From Bryopsis sp. KO-2023 (lineage: Eukaryota > Chlorophyta > Ulvophyceae > Bryopsidales > Bryopsidaceae): a DNA stretch of 64,000 nt. How positions within the stretch are numbered: position 1 is the first letter of the stretch; each line of letters starts with the position of its first letter. Shown here in pieces: positions 32,826 to 44,307 of this stretch. The DNA lies in assembly GCA_030272585.1 (NCBI GenBank), contig BSYQ01000001.1, forward strand, positions 930,001 to 994,000, written 5' to 3'. The notes under the pieces are model-generated. The model did no database searches. It worked only from the letters and a program-made list of their open reading frames with translations, and was not told where the DNA came from. The translations under genes were made by a program, and so were the position numbers.

Positions 32826-33948
32826 GCTGAGCTCGGATCTTTGCCTCCTTGGCACCGGGTTGAGCTCTGATGGCATTTTCAGCGCCACCACCACCTGGCT
32901 ATCTGCCGCCACCCTGAGACCCTCTGTCCCAGGGCCTTGTTTCTCCCGCTGCATGCTGAGCTCGGATCTTTGCCTCCTTGGCACCGGGTTGAGCTCTGAT
33001 GGCATTATGATCGCCACCACCACCTGGCTGTCTGCCACCACCCTGAGACCCTCTGTCCCAGGGCCTTGTTTGTCCCGCTGCATGCTGAGCTCGGATTTTT
33101 GCCTCCTTGGCACCGGGTTGAGCTCTGATGGCATTTTCAGCGCCACCACCACCTGGCTATCTGCCGCCACCCTGAGACCCTCTGTCCCAGGGCCTTGTTT
33201 CTCCCGCTGCATGCTGAGCTCGGATCTTTGCCTCCTTGGCACCGGGTTGAGCTCTGATGGCATTATGATCGCCACCACCACCTGGCTGTCTGCCACCACC
33301 CTGAGACCCTCTGTCCCAAGGTTTTGTTTTTCCCGCTGCATGCTGAGCTCGGATCTTTGCCTCCTTGGCACTGGGTTGAGCTCTGATGGCATTTTCAGCG
33401 CCACCACCACCTGGCTATCTGCCGCCACCCTGAGCCCCTCTGTCCCAAGGTTTTGTTTGTCCCGCTGCATGCTGAGCTCGGATCTTTGCCTCCTTGGCAC
33501 TGGGTTGAGCTCTGATGGCATTTTCAGCGCCACCACCACCTGGCTATCTGCCGCCACCCTGAGACTTTCTGTCCCAAGGTTTTGTTTTTCCCGCTGCATG
33601 CTGAGCTCGGATCTTTGCCTCCTTGGCACTGGGTTGAGCTCTGATGGCATTTTGATCGCCACCACCACCTGGCTATCTGCCACCACCCTGAGACCCTCTG
33701 TCCCAGGGCCTTGTTTGTCCCGCTGCATGCTGAGCTCGGATCTTTGCCTCCTTGGCACCGGGTTGAGCTCTGATGGCATTTTCAGCGCCACCACCACCTG
33801 GCTATCTGCCGCCACCCTGAGACCCTCTGTCCCAGGGCGTTGTTTGTCCCGCTGCATGCTGAGCTCGGATTTTTGCCTCCTTGGCACCGGGTTGAGCTCT
33901 GATGGCATTTTCAGCGCCACCACCACCTGGGTGTCTGCCGCCACCCTT
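32826..33948. repeat. 129-bp minisatellite array, right part
   Basis: About 8.7 further units that continue the array at 20,369-22,109 once the chromovirus and one TGCAT are removed. Open on plus (32824-33978) and on minus (32655-33965), where the 43-residue unit includes IKMPSELNPVPRRQRSELSM. The array ends at a sequence homologous to 51,439. Confidence 0.92.
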
Positions 33949-34732
33949 CTTTGGAAAATTTTCAAGAGGCTGTCCTAACCAGCTGATGCCTGTGAACAGA
34001 AAAACACTTCGTTGACCAAAGATACGAAACAGACATTTTTAGCTGAGAAAACCATCATGGAATGACGTACAGAAGATTAAACACTCCCGCAGTGGGGTTC
34101 CGCCACTCACTTGAGCTCCACAGCCATGGACTCGGCTTTTGTGCTGGCATCCCTGTCTTTCTTCAGATCAAGCCTGAAGCATTATGATGGGCAGAGGCCA
34201 CATGTTTAGAACCTCTCCTGCACGACCTTGTCGCCAAAAGAAGCCCCCTGGACAGCCCCTTGAAGTCCTTTAACCCTCCAACCCCATGGGTCCCATCAAC
34301 CACGTGGAGGAACCTAGCAAGCTAGGCGGACACCCTGTCCAGTCACATCACCCATCAGGGGGATGTGACATCGACCACCCACTACCATACTATGGATCCG
34401 ATCACGATCTAATCGGTCGTGGATTGATCGGTCCGACCGATTAAATCGTGATCGGGTTTTTCCGATCAGATCGATCGCCGATCAAATCGGTTTGGCCGAT
34501 CATCGATGGAGATCGGCCGATCACCAATCTGATCGGCTGACCGATTTAATCGGCCAACTTTGATCGGCCGATCACGATCACACCGTCCAACATCGGCCGA
34601 TCAAGCGCCGACAGGGCGAGGCGCTTGATCGTGATCGTGATCGTGATCGGAGATGCCGATTAGATCGGATCATGATCGGTCAATTGATCGGTCCATCACA
34701 AATGCCGAGAAATCACCACCCGCAGGTGTTTC

Positions 34733-34808
34733 TGGGGTGCAAGGATTCGAACCTGGGACCTAACAGACTAGAGACAGACGCATTAACGCTTGGACCACTC
34801 GGAGCCAC
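34733..34808 (-). pseudogene. tRNA-like sequence (minus arm)
   Basis: Mirror of the plus-arm relic, diverged mainly in the anticodon region (GTCTCTAGTC) while A-box and B-box parts are kept. Confidence 0.5.
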
Positions 34809-34894
34809 GGTCACTAGGTCATCCGTGTCATTATATACCTCAGTTTGTCGGACTGACAGATCACGGATATAATGACACGGATAACCTACAAACC

Positions 34895-34970
34895 GTGGCT
34901 CCGAGTGGTCCAAGCGTTAGTGAGTATGCTTCTAATCCGTTAGGTACCCGGTTCGAATCCTTCCACCTCA
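34895..34970 (+). pseudogene. tRNA-like sequence (plus arm)
   Basis: Has a D-arm/A-box-like GAGTGGTCCAAGCG and a B box GGTTCGAATCC at normal spacing, with a CTTCTAATC anticodon-like loop. The acceptor stem does not pair well, so it is a tRNA-derived relic rather than a functional tRNA. Confidence 0.5.
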
Positions 34971-36509
34971 GAAACACCTGCGGGTGGTGACTTGTCGGCA
35001 TTTTCGCGAGACCGATCAATTCATCGATCAAATGATCAATACCGATCATGATCGGATGCAGGTCCGATCACGATCGGCCGATCACGATCACACCGATCAA
35101 GGTCAGCCGATGAAGTGCCGACAGGTCGCGGCGCTTGATCGTGATCGGGATCGTGATCGGAACAACCGATCAGATCGGTGATCGACGAACCGATCACGAT
35201 CACGATCAACATGTGATCGGACGATCAAGAGCACGATCAACATTTGATCGGCCGATCACGATCACGATCACCGATCAGCCAAAAATGAAAAAAAAAAAAA
35301 AAAAAACCGATCATTGCTAAAATCGGTTCTAGGACGCAGTTATGATGTCGGATTACTGCTGTGACCTAATATTACCTTAGTTTTGGAAGATCGATCAGAT
35401 CCATAGTATGCCCACTACACCACGCCACCCACGTGGCTAGTGGAGGCGGCACACTCAGGCAAGGAGGGCATAACACCACATTATCACGAACATTATAAAT
35501 GGCACCACGAAGCTGTGCAACTATCTCCACGGCTATCTCACGAGGTGCGTTTTCCTCATTCATCCTAGCCTTGACCTGAATTGGCAGCATGTACCCCATA
35601 AAGAAGCCAGCATATTCAATAAAGACAAGACAGTGCATACTGTTCCTTAATCCCTTGATTCCACTGCTGCTTCAACAAACCTGCTGCAGGGCGTTCTTGG
35701 TGGCTGTCAGATCGGCATTCAGAACACTGACCAGGGCATCAGCGCTTACCTTGGCCATGAGGGCATCTTGCACCTGGGAAGAAATTTTCACAGTGGTAAG
35801 GGTTGCAACCTGCACATTAACAGGTGGAAAAATCCAATCAACTGGATCTGAAACTATGAGAAGAAAGCTTCAATGAAAGCTGAAGTACCCAGTTGGGCGG
35901 GGTGGTACCTGTCTGTCGAGCATCTGGGCTTGCTGCTTGACGGCAGATTATTGACCACGCCTGGCAGCAGGATCGAAATATCTCCTTTTCTGCCTCTGTT
36001 CATGGAAGAGACTCACTCTGGACTTCATGGACACTCACTGAAGCAGGCAGCAAAAAAGATAAGGTTGAAATAGAAACATATGATACGATACAGGATTTGC
36101 TTATGGATGTTGATTGACTCCATTGTGCCAGCGTTGCTCTTACAGGTTCAAAGAATGAATATCGGTCATTGCCGAACCCTATGAGTAATCCAATCCAACA
36201 GTGGTGATTTGATTAGGATTGGGGTTAAGAGTTCGTTTGGAATTCTCTACAATTTCCCCACCTTGTGCAACGCGCATACAGATCGCACAGGTAATTCGTC
36301 AGAAGAGCCGCTCCATCAGCTCCAAACCCGATTTCATCTTGCAAAACATGCTTCATTTCATATGTTTCTGAAGCACTTTGATGTGCTGGGGTGTCGGTCC
36401 CACCATCTCTTGAACTCTTGAACAGATTACTGATCTTTCTTGCATTTTTTTCTCCATATCTGAAGCTCAACAACGCTCTGGCCTTGGTGACCATATCAGA
36501 CCGCTTTCA

Positions 36510-37065
36510 CACCTTTTTTTTTGTTATACTTTTTTTAATATATATTTTATATTATCTTTTATAGTTTTTTACATTGTTTTTTTCAATTTGTTTTGTTGTT
36601 GTTTTTTTTTTCCTTATACTGTTTTTATATTGTTTTTTTTTTTTGTTCTTTTTTCCTTACACTGTCTTTGTATTTTTTTTATTTTTTTTTTCTTATACTG
36701 TTTTTATATATTTTTTATATATATTTTTTATATTATCTTTTATAGTTTTTTACATTGTTTTTTTCAATTTTTTCAATTTTTTTTTTCCTTATACTGTTTT
36801 TATATTGTTTTTTCTTTGTTTTTTTTTCTTTTTTCCTTATACTGTTTTTATATTGTTTTTTTTCTTTTTTTCTTTTTTTCTTTTCTCCTTTTACTGTTTT
36901 TATATCGTTTTTTTTTTTTTTTTTCCTTACACTGTCTTTTTTTTTTTTTTTTTTCTTATACTGTTTTTATATATATATATATATTTTTTTATATTTTATA
37001 TTTTTTCCTTTTTTTTTCCCTTTTCCCTTTTCCTTTTTTTTGTGCTTTTTTTTTTCTTTACTGTT
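36510..37065. repeat. T-rich low-complexity tract, left copy
   Basis: About 550 bases of T runs broken by CCTTATACTGTTTTTATA units; counterparts lie at 50,674-50,815 and 52,683-53,150. It gives long poly-Phe ORFs that are not genes. On the minus strand it would be an A-rich intron stretch. Confidence 0.9.
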
Positions 37066-37989
37066 GTTTTTTGGGATAAGATATCTTTGCTTGTTGCGGC
37101 TGCACAGTAACATGGAGGTGATATATATCATATATCAAATTGCATATATCCAATTTGCCAGCCTCCTTGGCTGGGGCATAGGCTCCTTTCTTTTCAGCCC
37201 TTCAATGGCCATTCCCTCCTCTTTATCTTCCTTTCTCTCCTCGACTGATCCCAGCCATCCCCAAAAAAATCTATGTGTATATCTGCACTCCATGGGAAGC
37301 ACCGTGGCGGTTGCCCACCTTGCATACAATCTTTCAATATGGATTCCGGTTGTCTAAAGGTCCCTCCAGTCAAGCCCAGAACCTCGGGACCAAGTTCATC
37401 TCTTCCCAGCATTCTCCCCTTCTGTATTCCCTGGGTCGAGATGCCAGGCAATCTAGTTGCAAAACGAACTAGCATCTGTCGGCGATGGCCCATTTCAGTC
37501 CCCTCAGCTCCCATCGAATCCAACCAGCCGACCCGTTTGAGGTGTCCAAGAGCTCAGGACATTCCAAACTCAAGCCCTAATTGTCGAGGGTCCACATCCA
37601 GTAGTGGTGGTGGTATCGCTTTCCATTGGAGAACCACCTCTTCCTCAGCCAGGCTTGGCACCATTCAGTGCTGCACGACTCTTTCCACCCCTTCTTTATG
37701 ATCAAGGCGAAGGCATCACTGTCGGCCCTAATCGGGAGGTGACCCGAGGCAGAGAAGCTGTCTGGGCGCTCCATTACATTGCGAACACCAACCTTCACAG
37801 CATTGTCCACTCTCTCTTTCAGCATGGAAGCCTTTTCCAACAGCGCAGCCATGACCTCCTTTCAGCTCCAGCAGCATCCCAGTGATTTTTCGCTGCCCTG
37901 TTGATATCGTGCATCCTGATGAGAGCATACATCTTTCTCCCCAGCATAATTTTCCGCTGCTCCAGGGAAACCGCTGCCAAAGACCCGGC

Positions 37990-39225
37990 AACAGTTATGT
38001 GGCCGGGAAAAACTGGGAGACGGACAGCGCAGTCGTTGCATGCTCTCGCACTGCTGGGTTTTCAGCCTTGATCAGCCCAACCAATGGTGCAATCCCACCT
38101 GCATGAGCAATGGCCACCTGACAACACCACAAAATCCTGTTGAGGAGCCTTGATACCTTGATGCAACTACCTAGTTGCATCAAGGTCTATAGACACCACC
38201 AAGCTTTTTTCTTTTAGCTACTATAGGTACCTTGCTTTCATTATTGGTGGCAAGCGTCGCCAATGCCTTTGCAGCATGCTCCACACAGGCCTTGTTGCCT
38301 ACACTGAGCAACTTCACAAGGGCTGATGTTCCTCCCTCTTGGGTAATGCTAGCCTTTTTGTCCATTCCACCAGCAAGATTTGCCATGGCAAGAGCTGCCT
38401 GTTCTTCCACCGCCTTACGACCACACTTCAGCAATTCCACCAAAGGCGGAGATTGCAGCTTGATTCTCCATATTCTTGTCAGCCAGATTGGCCAGAGCAG
38501 GAGCAGCATTCTTCTTGCTGGCTTCATTTCCCTCGGTCAGCAGAGGGATGAGTTTCTTAATTCCACCAGCACTTGCAATGGAGACCTTGTTTTCATCATT
38601 TCCTGTGCATCCCACGAAAACCCCGTTTCAAACAGAACTTATGTAGAGCAGAGTCCGCTGCACGTATAACTACCGTTTTCAGGTAACCCACCAGAGGCAA
38701 TGTTTGCCAATGCCAAGGCAGCATTTCTCTTGCAGTTGACATTTGTGTCCGGCAGAAGCTTGATCAAAGCATCTATTCCTCCATGGTTCACGATAACCTC
38801 CTTGCTGGAGGTGTTCCTTGCCAGATTAGCAATCGCTCTTGCGGCTTCCTCTGCAGCAGGGTCATCAACCTGCAGGAGGCCCATCAACACCGAGACCCCT
38901 CCCTCCCTTGTAATCCTCTCATTGATCTCGTCGTTGTATGCCAAATTAGCTAGTGCCTGAGATGCATCCTTTGCAACATTCTTGTTCTCGGAACTCAACA
39001 GCTTGATGAGGGATTTGATGCAGCCATCGGCCGCCATAGACACCCTGTTGTCATTGTTGAACGCCAGATTCGCAACCGCAAGCACCACTTCCTCCAAAAA
39101 CCCATCATTGTCCGCAGAATCAAGCAGCTCAACCAACACCTTCGTCCCCCCCTCTTCTGCAATCACTTCGCGACCGGATACATTCTTGGGGCGGATGGTC
39201 GATAGTAAGCAGCTCGAGGGATCGC
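37990..39225 (-). CDS. Armadillo-repeat protein gene (partial; one frameshift)
   Basis: At least six ARM repeats on three exons: 38692-39225 (EVIAEEGGTKVLVELLDSAD, NRVSMAADGCIKSLIKLLSS, INERITREGGVSVLMGLLQV, SKEVIVNHGGIDALIKLLPD), 38231-38602 (NKVSIASAGGIKKLIPLLTE, then LVELLKCGRKAVEEQAALAM, TSALVKLLSVGNKACVEHAA) and about 37,995-38,117 (VAIAHAGGIAPLVGLIKAEN). Junction phases agree, but exon 2 carries a net one-base frame break near 38,440-38,450, where ISA and LVELLKC lie in different frames and about five residues of a repeat are missing. ARM arrays bind protein partners; no enzymatic role is implied. The 5' exon and the 3' end, which enters duplicated DNA, are unresolved. Confidence 0.75.
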
Positions 39226-39374
39226 CTGGAAAATGAAAAAAAAACCAAAATCCTTGTGAAAATTCAGCCACATTGATCTCCCCATCGATGGGGATGCATC
39301 CCTAACCTGAAGGTGAAATGACAAAATGTTGTTCTGCTAGTTCAGCGAGTAATACCCTGTTGGAGCTTCTCCCT

Positions 39375-41300
39375 CTAGTTGGACCATCCACCTCGTTTTT
39401 GATATCTTCCACCGCTTTGCGTTCCACCCTGCCCGCCCTGGCCACGATTGTTTCTGTTGCGATATCCCTGAACGGCATTCTGATTGCCAGGGATCGGCAC
39501 TGGTCCAAGTCCCTTCTGTGATGGAACCCATCTGGTGGAGTTCATGGTATCCCATTCATTCGTGCAGCGGGGTTGCTGACAGGATGCATCAAGGGATTGG
39601 TTGGTCATTAAAGGAGCTGTGGCATTGGGTAGACTGCCAAAGCTCCAGGTCCGGAGGACATTAGTGGGATTTGCCCCTTGCCATCACTGTTGTCTGGAGT
39701 CATGGAAGAGATGCATGTGAACAGAATGGTTGGATGGTTTCTGGAGGAAGTGATTTCTCCAAAATGTGAACTTTCTAATATGGCCTTGAAAGACTCGTCA
39801 TCGATGCTGGGCTCGATATTTTTCACATACAGATTCTTCCCATGAATTTTTTGCTGCGTGTCAGATTGGATGTTTTCAAATCTGCAAGCAATGTAAAAAT
39901 TAGTCAGCACAGAATTGGTCGACGCCTGCGCTGACGACCAGGCCCCAAATGAGGGTGGGGTATTTCGACGCTGGATCGATTGCAGCCGCCCACCTTTCGC
40001 GAAGCATTTTATGGCTGTCCGATGTCGTCTGCGCCCCGGCGACGAACATCACCACTCCATCGATGGTCCTACCGTTTGTGCTCTCGATCACCCGTGCGGC
40101 GGACCGGGGTTCCTTGAAATCCACGATCCATAGCCTCTCCTCAGTCCTCCCTCTGCTAAGAGAACACATGAGGGGATAGGATGCGAATGGTCGATACTCT
40201 GGACGATAACCCCACTCGCCACCCCCACGATTGCCTACCTATGGAAGCGAGGCGCAGGTCTTTTCGCCGAACTCATCGAAGAATTTCCAAAGCGCGCGTC
40301 CGCACTGTCGATCGTTCTAGGGAGGTTCTTGAAGTTTGTTTGTTCGTTTGTTTGGGTAGTTGAGGATACGGGTAGGGCGATTGTCTTTCCTAAGGTGGCG
40401 CAAGACGACGTGTTTGGATCCGCTGAAAAGCATGCCGTGGGCTCTCTCGACGGCCTTGGAACCGCAGACTCCAGACTTATCACAAACCACCTTGGCCGAG
40501 GGAAGATCTCCTCGGCCAAGGCACTTCGAAAGCACCGTGCAGCGTGCGAGAATCGACCTCCTTTGGCAGGCCCTGGAATACAAACGACCAAACTTTTGCT
40601 ATGCTCGAGCCGATCTTCCGTCCCGTTTCAAGAATGATAGGAGGAGGAACATGATCTCACCTTGTTGCCGACCCCGCTCTTCAGGTGGACTTGTCGGTTT
40701 TGGTGTGGATCGGGAGGAAGTCCGTGTCTTCGTCTTTGTTTTCCTCGACAGCCTCTGAACCTGGGCAGAAAAACAGTGAAACACTTTGGAAATGCTACTT
40801 CTCAGAGGATGGATCGCAACCTTGACCCGCGACGGAAAAACACCACTTGACAGAAATAGACACCAGAGAAGTTGGGCAACGAACACCGCAGCCCAGAGCC
40901 TCACCAGGATCCGTGCCCGGTATTGGCACGAAGTTCACGTAGGCGTAGCCACGGCTCCGCCTCATCTCCGCGAACTCAAACTGGCCAACCTGCAACAGGG
41001 ACCGAAAAATATTCGAAAGATGCCAAGGGTTTGGGTGACAACTGTCCCGATCGGGGAGCATCCACGGACACACCCAAAAATACTTAGACTTTTGTCGAGC
41101 TTGCCGCACAAGCTAGCCCGATACCATCCCACCAGGTGGAGTGCTCAAGGATGATCACCTTCGAAAACACCTCGAACAGTTTTCGTTGACGCTCGCTCGA
41201 GGTCACCCTATCGGAGCCACAGTCGAAAGCGCGCTCTTTGGGGGGCTGGCAAGGAGTGGTGCTTTCGACTGATGAAAAAAGGATGAGGCGAGACCAGGGG
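39375..41300 (-). pseudogene. Poly(A)-binding-protein-like gene, degenerate
   Basis: RRM pieces occur in PABP order. RRM1 is at 41159-41300 (SSERQRKLFEVFSK) joined in phase to 40905-40989 (VGQFEFAEMRRSRGYAYVNF). A KSGVGNK linker lies near 40,680. RRM2 is split over two frames (GLPKEVDSRTLHGAFE, then GDLPSAKVVCDKSGV; 40,400-40,600). RRM3 comes next (NLPRTIDSADA, then KFFDEFGEKTCASLP in another frame, 40,250-40,330; WIVDFKEPRSAARVIESTNG, 39,980-40,150), then RRM4 (GKNLYVKNIEPSIDDESFKA, about 39,800) and an RGG-like tail ending GRYQKRGGWSN. PABPs bind mRNA tails and promote translation. Two frame breaks plus missing RNP1 segments suggest a pseudogene, though assembly error or an odd paralogue is possible. 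Confidence 0.65.
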
Positions 41301-41484
41301 AGAGGGGAAAGGAACAGGGAACGGAGGGAAAGCAGAGATACTGTCGAAAGACAGCCCCCACGAACACAGAGAAGTTTACTATTGGAGGCGGAGCCATGGC
41401 GCGCGAAAAACAATCCACACAAAGACGCAACGGGTTTACCAATACCAATCGGTTTTGGCGGGTCTGACCGCACAGGGGAGTCAG
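41301..41484. other. Upstream of the PABP-like gene
   Basis: Purine-rich flank with no clear gene; may include the 5' exon or promoter of the PABP-like gene. Confidence 0.3.
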
Positions 41485-43690
41485 GGGAAAATCACAACAA
41501 ACTTCAAGGTCCACAACCAAATTAGGCAAATGGGTGGTTGTGCAAAAGGATACCCTAGCAGTCCCAGGTTCCATTAGAATGCAAAAGTGTGTCACCCCTC
41601 TGGGAAACAGCCCAGGCCACACACATACACAGAGTATTTACATGCCAAAAATCCCAGGCCTCTATTGCAAAACAGTTTTTGAAAGAATAATGCGATGGTC
41701 TCGAAATAATAAATGTATCCCGAACGGAAAAAATGTCCTCAGAAGAAAAAAATGAAGCCCACTCACAAAGAAAGAAAATCAGCTTCAGCATCAGACCACC
41801 CCATTGGCACTACAAAAATCGTCTGGTTAAAGTGCCCTGCTCCACAGCGAAGGCCATATGTCCAAGTTGAACAACCCCCCACGAATGCCTCCTCACAACC
41901 CAGTACTTGGTGCAACTAATGCAGCAAAATTGACCCAGCTAACACCATCACAATCAATTTCTTTGCAAAAGTTCAAAAAACGTTTTCGGGTGGTTCCCCT
42001 TTCCCTTCCCTTTTTTTCCCCAGCCCCCCATTTTATCGATGACAACAAAAGCCATATACCCTCAGCCCTCCATGAAAATGACTCCAGCTCCATGATCCCT
42101 CAACTTCGTTGCAACCATAAAATCCACAGAAAAAATCTACCACCTCTTTTTTCTATTCTCGAGAGGGAAAAATAAAAATAAAACACCTCATTTCCTTTCG
42201 AGTTTTTTACTGTGTTTTTGAATTTTTTTTTCAACTTCCCTATGATACCACGGCACAATAACACACCACCATCAAAAACACACTGAAAATAGAGAAAGAG
42301 AAAAAAAAAGGAAAGGATGATCCATATATTTTCCCCTTTTTTTTTCAATGGACAAATTCTCTTGTGAAATCTTTCAACACCGCCTCCCATATATTCATGT
42401 CGTCACAAACACCCTGCATCCACTGGATCGAATGCATGTGGTTTTTTTTTTTTTTAACTTTCTTCCCCCACCCCCCCCTTTCTTTTTGGTATTACTATGT
42501 GTGATAACCCAAAAATTTCACGTCAGGAAAAATCAAAGGGGGAAGGGAGGGGAACGAAAAAACAAAGACGCACGCACGCACATAAAAAAAACATTCCCCT
42601 GCTTTAGTGATCGATTTTTTTTTCCTTGCTTGTCCCTTTCTTTCTTTAATCCCCATCCTTTGTAAATATGGTCTTTTTTTTTTTCCTTTCTTCTCCAACA
42701 GAACAAAATATGAAAATCAGGTTAGGATCTTCTCCCACTAATAGGATTTAATCCTCCTTTAAAAGTTAAAAAATCACGATAAACCGAAGCACAGCAACAA
42801 TTCCAAGGAAACCCACATGATATTTCATGTTTGACCAGGACCACCAATTCTCTCTTATATATATAAACCCATGAGTTTCCACAGCCATTTAGGTCGTCTT
42901 TCAAAATTCCTAATTTCAGGAACATGCTCCTTTTTTTTCCTGTTGTAAGGCTTTCCTCCAAGCCACAGTACTCTTTTCTCTTCATCGACTCCACATATTT
43001 TCATCGAACACTTCTTTCTCGAAATTCTTTTTTCAGCCATTCTCTATCACAGTTCAAAATGGCCTTTTCTTGTTTTTTTTTCACAATCACAAAATGTAGT
43101 CCCTGTGGTTGCAGGCACCCCAAATTCCTCCCTATGCCGCCCAAAATCTTGACCTGAAGGAGCTTCACCAATACTTGTCACCTCTACATGTATTTTTATT
43201 TTCTACTCTTTTTCTCTTCCCCTTCCATTTTCATGATTTACAAAAAGTACAATCATGTAAAAATCTATTGTACACAAAAATGTACAAACCTACTATACAA
43301 AATAAGGTACAATCTATTGCACAAAAAAAGGTACAAATCTATTGTACACAAAAATGTACAAAGCTTTTGTACAAAATAAGATACATTCTATTGTACAAAA
43401 TAAGGTACAAATCCTCATTTCTCACATGTGGCATTAGTGGATGATTTTTCATTTCGTAGCATCCCGTTGATTTTGACCCTTTCGTTTTCCCAGCAAATGC
43501 CCATGTCCCTTACAATAGTCCCATTTTTTTTTCGCCCAGTGGCATCAGGCTTTGATGTCTTGCAACACCCAGCTCCATTCACATGAGCATCCTTTCCACA
43601 ATGGCCTGAATCAGCATTTGCTCGTGGTTCTCCGTGACACCCTCCCTGCGACTTTCTTCCACAAAAAAAGATGACCACCGCTGGCATGGG
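41485..43690 (+). repeat. Duplicate copy B of the metal-ATPase 3' region
   Basis: Parallels 56,905-58,240: TTCCATTAGAATGCAAAAGTG at about 41,570 and 56,977, the CCCATTGGCACTACA block at about 41,800 and 57,390, then pyrimidine-rich DNA, a TGTACAAAA array (43,240-43,420) and an exon remnant at 43,540-43,690. Same order and orientation as copy A at 9,308. Between landmarks the DNA is low complexity and no gene is seen. Confidence 0.75.
43540..43690 (-). pseudogene. Remnant of the metal-ATPase C-terminal exon (copy B)
   Basis: Minus strand reads CGRKSQGGCHGEP, HCGKDAHVNGAGCCKTSKPD, matching CGKPASGG, HSHGSGGGCCKPSKPN of the intact exon. No upstream exons are present, so it cannot encode a pump. 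Confidence 0.7.
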
Positions 43691-44300
43691 TTTTCGTACA
43701 ACAGTCTTTTGGCTCCATTTTCCAGCAACTTCCCTCACCCCATTCGTTATCTGCTGGGGTTTCTGTGGCACCAATCACACCAAATAAAGGGGTTTAGCTC
43801 AGGCGTTTTGGGTATGGTACACATGGCTCGTCGCATTGAATAATTTCCTCCATCCACAGCAAAGACATCTGGGTTATCATTGAAGAATCTGAAAAAGTAC
43901 AGCTGCCCATACAAAACACCAGAGGGATACAAAAAAGAAGCACCAACCCACCATCCGTGAAAACAGAGCAGCATAACGACCTTCGATTCGACACCGACAC
44001 AATATCATTCATCGAAGGCACTTGCTTTGGCATCACATTCGTTTTTACACACACAAAAAAACCTGAAAGGATAGAACTCTTCTTCCGACAGATTCATCGA
44101 ACCATTCATGACTTTGACCAGCAAAATATCAGTCCCACAGATACAGAAAACTAATCCAAGCTTTAGGTACCCCATGTATTATGCACCCATTGTCCTAAAT
44201 TCTCTTTTATTAGTTCTTTTTCCTTCGACCGATCCCTTCTCTATTTCTTTTTCCAGTTCACAGATCATCGTGCATTGCCTGACTGCACTACCACCAAGAG
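43691..44300. other. Non-coding flank, nothing recognised
   Basis: About 600 bases between the copy B remnant and the membrane-protein gene. ORFs are short and match nothing I know; no RNA gene or repeat noticed. Confidence 0.4.
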
Positions 44301-44307
44301 GCAAAAT

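Larger units (their letters stand above)
34701..35003. repeat. Long palindrome of two tRNA-like sequences
   Basis: Arms of about 135 bases are inverted around a short loop (near 34,840-34,860). Each arm contains CGTGGCTCCGAGTGGTCCAA and GGTTCGAATCC (34,733-34,808 minus; 34,895-34,970 plus). GGTTCGAATCC is a perfect tRNA B box and T arm. Confidence 0.8.
34386..35410. mobile_element. Non-autonomous hAT element, 1,025 bp, with GATC-dense ends
   Basis: Ends CATACTATGGATCCGATC (left) and GATCAGATCCATAGTATG (right) are inverted repeats. An 8-bp target duplication CCCACTAC flanks it (34378-34385 and 35411-35418), diagnostic of hAT. The left 270 bases are nearly identical to the transposase-bearing copy at 10,797. 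I hand-count about 25 GATC in the first 310 bases. The centre holds an inverted pair of tRNA-like sequences; the right part has an A-run (35,282-35,306). Confidence 0.93.
33949..38000. repeat. Left copy of a segmental duplication
   Basis: 33,949-34,205 matches 51,439-51,702 (e.g. CAGCCATGGACTCGGCTTTT). 35,490-36,500 matches 51,708-52,690, the T-rich tract 36,510-37,065 matches 52,683-53,150, and 37,160-37,800 matches parts of 53,270-54,480, all in the same order and orientation. Minus-strand exon-like pieces are shared, for example QLRGAIY near 35,500 and 51,715. The segment lost or gained pieces: a hAT element is inserted at 34,386. No intact gene can be traced through it. Confidence 0.8.

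Noticed and set aside
34895..34970. Functional tRNA gene
   Set aside because: The B box is perfect but the acceptor and anticodon stems pair poorly and it lies in a transposon palindrome.
36574..37357. Long poly-Phe/Leu ORFs resembling membrane proteins
   Set aside because: They lie in T-rich low-complexity DNA and are open only because of T runs; the same happens at 52,575-53,440.
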